From positions 1 to 12,037 of the forward strand of contig CAZMRK010000417.1 of assembly GCA_964568355.1 (NCBI GenBank): a DNA stretch of 12,037 nt. Reading direction: 5' to 3'. The notes below the pieces were generated by a model. It made no database searches. It was not told the DNA's origin and saw only the letters and a program-made list of their open reading frames with translations. The stretch comes from JAJPJX01 sp964568355. Its GTDB lineage: Bacteria; Acidobacteriota; Terriglobia; Bryobacterales; Bryobacteraceae. Shown one piece after another: positions 8,201-12,037 of the stretch (within the stretch, counting starts at the first letter, position 1; each line of letters begins with the position of its first letter). The position numbers were made by a program, and so were the translations under genes.

Positions 8201-9437
8201 GCAAAGCGGCCATGCGGCGGATATCGAAGCTCTCGATCTGGCCGTCGACGCGGAAACGGCGAAGATTGGGGAAATCGGCGCGCCCTGTGAAGCGTCCGCC
8301 CAGCATCTCCACGGTGACTCCGCCGGCCTCGATTCCTTCGGCCCGCAGTACGGTGTTGCGAATGGTGGCTTGAATGGGGAAGCGGCTCCGGGTCCGGTTC
8401 AGATCCGTCGCCGCCGAACCGGAGACCCGCAAATCCTGCCAGGCAATGTGGTGGATGTCGGCAAGGAATGCCGCGGTAGCGCGAGCCTCTTCCACGCGGA
8501 CGTCATGGATTCGCAGGTTCATGCCGGCCACCGCCAGTTTGCCTGTTGCAGAGAGATTGGCGAGGCCGGCAAAATGCAGGTCTCCCTCGACCTGCGCCGT
8601 GCCGCGCTCGAAGACCGGCGTGCGCAGCGTGTGGCCAATCTCCTGTAAATCGGCTTCGGCCTTGTAGCGGAATGCACCCTGCGCGGCGACCACGTTATCG
8701 AAGGCGCCGGAAAAATCGACGCGCGATTTTCCGGAGATCAGCGAGCCTGAAGAAATCCGGATGCGATTGCGCTCGACGGCCATCGAAAGACTTACCCCGG
8801 CCGGGAGCAAGGCGTGATCGCCCCATTGCAGATCGAGCGGCTGGACCGAGAGGTCGCCCTGATAGCGGGCCGCGGCTGCCTGATAGAGGAAAACGGCGCG
8901 CAGGCGATCGCCTTTGGCCGAGAACGGCCTGGCTGTCTGTCCATCCACGGTGAAGCGGCCGCCGGCCAGGACGAAATGACGAACAGCCAGGTCGAGAATC
9001 GTTTCCAGCGCGTTCTTTCGTGCGGCGCGAAGTTTCGGGCGCGGCACATTGGTGCTGCCGTCCGGCCCAATGATCAGGTGGATACGAGGCTGCTGGACAT
9101 CCAGCGTGTTCAATTCCACACGTTTGTGGAGAACGGAAAGAATGCGGAGGCCCACGGTGATCGAAGAGGCGCGGAACAGCGGATCGGCGGCGGCCGGTTC
9201 GGTGCCATGCAGAACAAAATTCTGCACGCGGCCGCGCAGGTGGCGCCAGTCGAAGGCCAGCGGGCCGCTTTCCACCCTGCCGCCGGTGGCTTTTTCCACC
9301 TCAAAAATCATACGCGCGTGAATCTGGCGGCGAAACCATTCACTGCGCAGCACCAGGATCGCGGATATCGTCAAAATCAGAAGCAGGGCTGCGCCGCCGG
9401 CCGAAGCCTTCAGGACGGTGCGGGAAAGGCGGGTCAT
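5244..9437 (-). CDS. tamB: TamB-family translocation/assembly module protein (AsmA-like, DUF490 C-terminus)
   Basis: This 1397-aa protein has one N-terminal membrane anchor (about residues 13–30, GGAALLLILTISAILVL) followed by a long periplasmic region of beta-rich, AsmA-like repeats. The C-terminal roughly 340 residues form the TamB/DUF490 domain (PF04357). Recognisable stretches are LRGTFSNPALLGRINIVQG, FFGTKYTIDQGAISFYNP, and LPFGEIVSLLATGR. TamB spans the periplasm as a hydrophobic-groove bridge, working with an Omp85 partner in outer-membrane protein assembly and, in AsmA-family studies, in phospholipid transport to the outer membrane. It is somewhat longer than E. coli TamB (about 1259 aa). 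A Ser/Gly-rich linker at residues 502–512 interrupts the repeat region. The start codon overlaps the upstream stop as ATGA, and GAGGA at 9447–9451 gives a ribosome-binding site 9 nt upstream, so translation is probably coupled to the SurA-like gene. Confidence 0.95.
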   Translation of the reverse strand: MTRLSRTVLKASAGGAALLLILTISAILVLRSEWFRRQIHARMIFEVEKATGGRVESGPLAFDWRHLRGRVQNFVLHGTEPAAADPLFRASSITVGLRILSVLHKRVELNTLDVQQPRIHLIIGPDGSTNVPRPKLRAARKNALETILDLAVRHFVLAGGRFTVDGQTARPFSAKGDRLRAVFLYQAAAARYQGDLSVQPLDLQWGDHALLPAGVSLSMAVERNRIRISSGSLISGKSRVDFSGAFDNVVAAQGAFRYKAEADLQEIGHTLRTPVFERGTAQVEGDLHFAGLANLSATGKLAVAGMNLRIHDVRVEEARATAAFLADIHHIAWQDLRVSGSAATDLNRTRSRFPIQATIRNTVLRAEGIEAGGVTVEMLGGRFTGRADFPNLRRFRVDGQIESFDIRRMAALLTPNTIPWDGQAAGPLRLDGSLTDRRDVAVDAQVAISPALAGPAVTGSVALHYDVGRGLLDLGHSSVFLPHSQVNFSGMLGSVATAARRGSSSSSGSSSGRSRQGANLQVHLRSEDLADLIPALNLVSDHPPEALPVQLRNGKAAFEGSVSGPLAEPRIEGRVSLASFTAYGRAFDSFHGNVSLSPTGVELRDGAVTHGPARARLSGSIALEEWKPRDSSAVSGSLDMQQASIANLLALGGQANLPVDGTVSVTGRLSGTYGQPHGEGDLVALKGQIYGEPFDRLAGKLLYTGDTAQLNGVQLIAGTKQLTLSAAYRHNPGDLTKGRVRFEVSSNAMGLDQFQVITRQFPGIGGVLQVKASGEIETAHAAGQPFRINNLNGEATAGSLHLEQRQFGNLRVTATSKGNSVFGVLDSDFAGAEIHGTGQFQLSGDNPGTARVTFAGVRLGRAERALALLPAGFEIGGATEGTLTVEGPALNPDLWKASLQIPRFRVAPAPQSGLGAQRQDFALSNSGPIRISMDRRVIKIESARFIGRTTDLSLSGSATLAQRSPLDLRINGRIDLAMLQDFSPDLTAAGTVLTDATIRGPLRRPLVNGRLEVKNASMSLVDFPNGLSNGNGVILFNGNGATIESLNGETGGGKVSITGFAGYEANQAVFRLVAKASQVRVRYPEGVSTVADAALNWTGTSEGNILSGTVTILHSGFNPRSDLGSILTQSSQPVRTPAARTGLLGSTRFDIEIATSPVLTVQSSLTQGMVMEGNLRLRGTFSNPALLGRINIVQGQLVFFGTKYTIDQGAISFYNPVRVEPVVNMDLQTKARGVEVILNISGPLNKLALTPRSDPPLPFGEIVSLLATGRTPSSVDVPVAASSQVTNPQGYQQMGASALLAEAVSSPVAGRLQRFFGITKLRIDPTLTGIEFNPQARITLEQQITPNITFTYITNVTNSNPLVVQVEWALNTRWSVIAVRDENGLFGLDFFYKKRFR
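7902..7925 (-). repeat. 12-bp perfect tandem repeat (two copies) in the tamB Ser/Gly linker
   Basis: The plus-strand unit GCCCGAAGAAGA occurs twice in direct tandem (7902–7913 and 7914–7925). On the coding strand it is TCTTCTTCGGGC, which encodes SSSG twice (residues 505–512) inside GSSSSSGSSSG. The unit length is a multiple of three, so gain or loss of copies would change linker length without a frameshift. Confidence 0.9.
9434..9437 (-). promoter_or_regulatory. ATGA stop–start overlap (chaperone/tamB translational coupling)
   Basis: On the minus strand the four bases read ATGA: ATG starts tamB and TGA stops the SurA-like gene. Such four-base overlaps commonly let a terminating ribosome reinitiate, keeping the two products near a fixed ratio. 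Coupling is inferred from the arrangement. Confidence 0.8.
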
Positions 9438-10093
9438 TGGAATGCTTCCTCATGAAAACTGACGCTGGCGCGCGAGCGGGTCTCTTTCAGCCAGGCGTTC
9501 AACTGCTGATCCACACGCCGCTCGGTGAGAACGCGCTCGATCCGGTCCCGATAATCCTCGATGGCCAGCTTCTGATCCGGGTGAGATGGATGGCTGGAGG
9601 GCACGATGACTTTCTGAAAGTAGTCCTGGATGTCCTGATCGGTGATCTGTACCCCGGGGCGAAAGCGCGCATCGACGAAGCGCAGGAAGGTGATCTGCCA
9701 GGCGATCTGCTTTCTCAATTCTGTTTCAGTGAGACCGGTCCGCGCCAGTTCGGCGCGGTAGTCGGCATCCTTGCCGGCGAACCGATCTCGCTTGACCCGG
9801 GCCAGGAGGCGCTCGACCGCTGCCTGGGGAGGCTCGGGAAAATGGGCGAGTTGCAGTTCGTTGCGGACCAGCAACTGGTCCACCAGCCGGTCGGCGGTCT
9901 TGCGCTTGGATTCGGGGCGGAAATCCGGCTGCTCGCCATTCAGAAAGGCGGTCACGTGAATGCTGAGGTCGATCTGGCTTTCCGTGATCACGCTGTTGCC
10001 GATGGATACCGCGACACGGTCGACGATTACCGCGGAGAGCGGGCCGGCTATCGCCAGCCACAGAGCTACACCGGATTGGATTCGCCCGCGCAT
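9434..10093 (-). CDS. Periplasmic SurA-like chaperone core lacking a parvulin PPIase domain
   Basis: The start used here is the ATG at 10091–10093, giving 219 aa with a clear signal peptide (MRGRIQSGVALWLAIAGPLSA). A longer frame from 10153 would bury this signal and extend into the Omp85 gene. The mature N-terminus VIVDRVAVSIGNSVITESQID matches the SurA_N start, and helices continue to about residue 150 (ITETELRKQ-like and VQITDQDIQDYFQ regions). In full SurA, one or two parvulin domains follow. Here a short Pro/Ser/His linker (about 161–176) leads directly to the C-terminal SurA-type helix, IEDYRDRIERVLTERR then VDQQLNAWLKETRSRA. This leaves a chaperone core without isomerase activity. SurA delivers unfolded outer-membrane proteins to the Bam machinery, and the position between an Omp85 gene and tamB suggests a dedicated partner for that module. 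The Shine-Dalgarno is weak, consistent with reinitiation after the upstream stop. Confidence 0.85.
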   Translation of the reverse strand: MRGRIQSGVALWLAIAGPLSAVIVDRVAVSIGNSVITESQIDLSIHVTAFLNGEQPDFRPESKRKTADRLVDQLLVRNELQLAHFPEPPQAAVERLLARVKRDRFAGKDADYRAELARTGLTETELRKQIAWQITFLRFVDARFRPGVQITDQDIQDYFQKVIVPSSHPSHPDQKLAIEDYRDRIERVLTERRVDQQLNAWLKETRSRASVSFHEEAFQ

Positions 10094-10095
10094 CA
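10091..10095 (-). promoter_or_regulatory. TGATG stop–start overlap (Omp85/chaperone translational coupling)
   Basis: The minus strand reads TGATG: the Omp85 gene ends with TGA (10095–10093) and the SurA-like gene starts with ATG (10093–10091), sharing one base. The region just upstream has no strong Shine-Dalgarno, so termination–reinitiation is the likely way this start is used. Confidence 0.8.
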
Positions 10096-12037
10096 GAATG
10101 TCTGCCCGATCGAAAAGAAGAACTGGAAATGACTGATGCCCTGCTTCACGCACTTGGCGGGAGCGGTTTCGCAGGGATTGACCCCGGCGTTGATCAGGTC
10201 GGCGAGTGTGCCCTTGAAGCCGAAAAAGCGGGGAGGATTCAGAGAGTAGCCCAGGTCGTTGCGGACCGGACCGATCGGCGTGCGGTAGCGCACGCCGAAG
10301 CCTACCGAGTGCACCATGTAATCGAAATCGGTGAGATCGCGCTCGTGATTGGGGAGCTCGCGCTGGTGAGAACGGAAGGAGATTTGATCGACATTGGAGT
10401 AGACATTGCCGGCATCGTAGAAACCGACGCCGCTGATGTTCTCGCCGATGAGGGGAAAGCGGATCTCGGCCTGGTTGGCCAGCAAGGCATTGCCGCCCAG
10501 GGGGAAGCCGGTGATCGGGTCGCGCGGGCCGGCCTGGTTTTCCGGGAAGCCGCGCATGGAATTTGCGCCGCCGGAAAAAAAACGCTCCGGCAGGGGGATG
10601 GCTTGGGCCGGGTCGCCGGTGAAGTGGAACGGCTGGATGACGCCGAAGGTGGTGTTGCGAGCGAACACCAGCTTGTGGCCGATGGGATGATACGTGGAAT
10701 TGCGGCCCAGGAAGCGCAGAAAATTCCGCTGCGAGCCGAAACCTTTTTCCGCGAGACCGAGGTCCAGGGTGTTGTAGATGCCCTTGTGCGAGTCAATGGG
10801 ATCGTCACGGCGATCCTGGATGAAGGTGCCGGAAAAAGAGCCCAGGCGTACCGGTTGCGTGACCAGGGGGATCACCAGTTGCGTGATCTTGACGGAATCC
10901 ACGCTGACCCGGCGGTAGTTGTAACGATAAAGAAGCGTAATGCTCTTGGACATCCGCTGCGAAAGCTGCACCGAGCCCTCGGCGCGGGTGGCGGTAAAGG
11001 TGCGAACATCGCGCGTGTAGTCGTAGAGCGCCGTGAAGGAGAGCTGCAGCGCGTCGTTACCCCGAAAACGGGGCAACAGGTAATCGACCAGGGCCCGCCG
11101 CTCGAGTGTCGAGATGCGGCTGCGGAAGGTGATGCTGTGGCCCAATCCCCAGATATTCAGCCGGCTGATGTCGAAAGAGACGCGGGGAGAAAAACCGGCC
11201 TTGCCGCCGGGCGATTCCAGACTATTGGGACTGCCTCCGATGCGCGCGAATTCGGCGCCGAAACCGACGGCCAGCGAATACCGGCGCGCTTCTTCCATGT
11301 CGTAGAGCACGTATTTGCTGGGTGTATCCCCGTCCGGATTCTGGATAGCGGTATCCACCTTGGCGAAGATGCCGAGGTCATAGAGGCGGCGCTGGGTGTC
11401 TCGCATGCGCGTAGGCGAGAGCGGGTCGCCCGGATTCAGCAGGAGATTGCGATTCACCAGCCTGGGCCGGGTAATCCGCAGTCCGTTCACCAGCACCTGC
11501 CGTACATACTGCGGCTTTCCCTCATGAATGACGAATTGGAGCTCCACCTGTTGAGGCTTCGCGCCGGGGCGCATGTTCCATTCAAAGGTGACGTTGGGAA
11601 AACCGGAAGTGAAATACTCGTCGAGAATCGTATCGCGGTCAATGGCTACGTTGAACTCGCTGAAAGGCTGCCCCGCGACCGAGCTCAGTTTGCTTAGAAT
11701 GGTTTCGCGCTGGAGCCGCTCGACTCCCACAACTTCCAGGTTGGAGACGAACCACTGGGGGCCTTCGGTGATTTCGAGGAAAACCGCCAGGTCGCCACGC
11801 TTGCCCTGATAGTTGTCCTCAACGTGCGTCTTCACGGACACATCCCGGAAACCGTTGGACTTGTACAGGTTCTCGATGGCTTCCTGGTCCTGGCGAAGAT
11901 AGACCTCGCTGAAGCGTCCATGACGAAACTGAAGCAGCGAGGCGGTCAGAATATACATGCGCTCGCGGATGGTCTCGGTCGAAAAGAAGCGGTTGCCGGT
12001 GATGCCGATATGGACCAGGCGGTGCATCGTGCCGAGC
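10093..12037 (-). CDS. Omp85-family outer-membrane assembly protein, TamA/BamA-like (partial, N-terminus beyond right edge)
   Basis: The frame runs from the right edge to the TGA at 10093–10095. The ATG at 12027 is probably internal, since the frame is open upstream and falls at the start of a POTRA domain. Numbering from that Met, three POTRA repeats are visible: about 4–89 (VHIGITGNRFFSTETIRERM), 92–170 and 172–246. A beta-barrel from about 250 to 644 follows. Loop L6 carries the Omp85 VRGF/Y signature as SMRGF (491–494), RTPIGPVRNDLGYSLN (582–597) is typical of the penultimate strand, and the protein ends with Phe (FFFSIGQTF), the usual outer-membrane barrel C-terminal signal. Omp85 proteins insert barrels into the outer membrane. 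The neighbouring tamB suggests a TamA-like role, but BamA-like proteins also sit beside tamB in many phyla, and the total POTRA number (3 versus 5) is hidden by the window edge. Confidence 0.93.
   Translation of the reverse strand, partial: LGTMHRLVHIGITGNRFFSTETIRERMYILTASLLQFRHGRFSEVYLRQDQEAIENLYKSNGFRDVSVKTHVEDNYQGKRGDLAVFLEITEGPQWFVSNLEVVGVERLQRETILSKLSSVAGQPFSEFNVAIDRDTILDEYFTSGFPNVTFEWNMRPGAKPQQVELQFVIHEGKPQYVRQVLVNGLRITRPRLVNRNLLLNPGDPLSPTRMRDTQRRLYDLGIFAKVDTAIQNPDGDTPSKYVLYDMEEARRYSLAVGFGAEFARIGGSPNSLESPGGKAGFSPRVSFDISRLNIWGLGHSITFRSRISTLERRALVDYLLPRFRGNDALQLSFTALYDYTRDVRTFTATRAEGSVQLSQRMSKSITLLYRYNYRRVSVDSVKITQLVIPLVTQPVRLGSFSGTFIQDRRDDPIDSHKGIYNTLDLGLAEKGFGSQRNFLRFLGRNSTYHPIGHKLVFARNTTFGVIQPFHFTGDPAQAIPLPERFFSGGANSMRGFPENQAGPRDPITGFPLGGNALLANQAEIRFPLIGENISGVGFYDAGNVYSNVDQISFRSHQRELPNHERDLTDFDYMVHSVGFGVRYRTPIGPVRNDLGYSLNPPRFFGFKGTLADLINAGVNPCETAPAKCVKQGISHFQFFFSIGQTF

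Noticed and set aside
10094..10153. Upstream ATG at 10153 as the start of the SurA-like gene
   Set aside because: It would extend the protein 20 residues into the Omp85 gene and place the signal peptide internally; the TGATG start at 10093 gives a clean signal peptide.
10129..11697. 522-codon open frame on the plus strand opposite the Omp85 gene
   Set aside because: The opposite strand encodes clear POTRA and barrel motifs in this span. The plus-strand product shows no recognisable domain and is a shadow of codon bias.

Overview
This window reads as GC-rich chromosomal DNA from a Gram-negative (diderm) bacterium. An outer-membrane Omp85 protein, a periplasmic SurA-type chaperone and a TamB protein show the outer membrane directly. 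A fused YVTN-propeller/phosphoesterase and an Omp85–SurA-like–TamB triad fit Acidobacteriota (Solibacter/Bryobacter-like soil bacteria). That placement is inference from gene content, not a search result. Coding density is very high, there are no gaps over 120 bp, and I see no RNA genes, mobile elements or CRISPR.

Left part (1–2906). A CPA2 monovalent cation:proton antiporter of the YbaL/Kef type runs off the left edge on the minus strand (codons from 353 down to 1). Across a 114-bp divergent intergenic region, a secreted 812-aa protein is encoded on the plus strand (468–2906). It joins a YncE/YVTN beta-propeller to a PF04185-like phosphoesterase domain.

Right part (2917–12037). Five tightly packed minus-strand genes look like one operon, transcribed from the right edge leftwards: an Omp85-family outer-membrane protein (start beyond the window), a short SurA-like chaperone without a parvulin domain, a 1397-aa TamB, a SthA-type soluble transhydrogenase, and a degenerate ROK-family protein. 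The Omp85 stop and chaperone start overlap as TGATG. The chaperone stop and tamB start overlap as ATGA. The remaining gaps are 31 bp and 10 bp. The last minus-strand gene converges on the phosphoesterase gene with only 10 bp between the stop codons.

Functional reading. The first three operon genes form a plausible envelope module: a periplasmic chaperone, an inner-membrane-anchored bridge (TamB) and an outer-membrane Omp85 partner, made in coupled amounts. The next two genes look like redox or sugar metabolism and may simply share the transcript. The most interesting points are the PPIase-less mini-SurA placed between the Omp85 gene and tamB, the ROK protein that has lost its nucleotide-phosphate motif and one zinc ligand, and two possibly variable sequence tracts (a 12-bp tandem repeat in tamB and a T8 run in the Omp85 gene). 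I did not find a clearly new defence or mobile system here.
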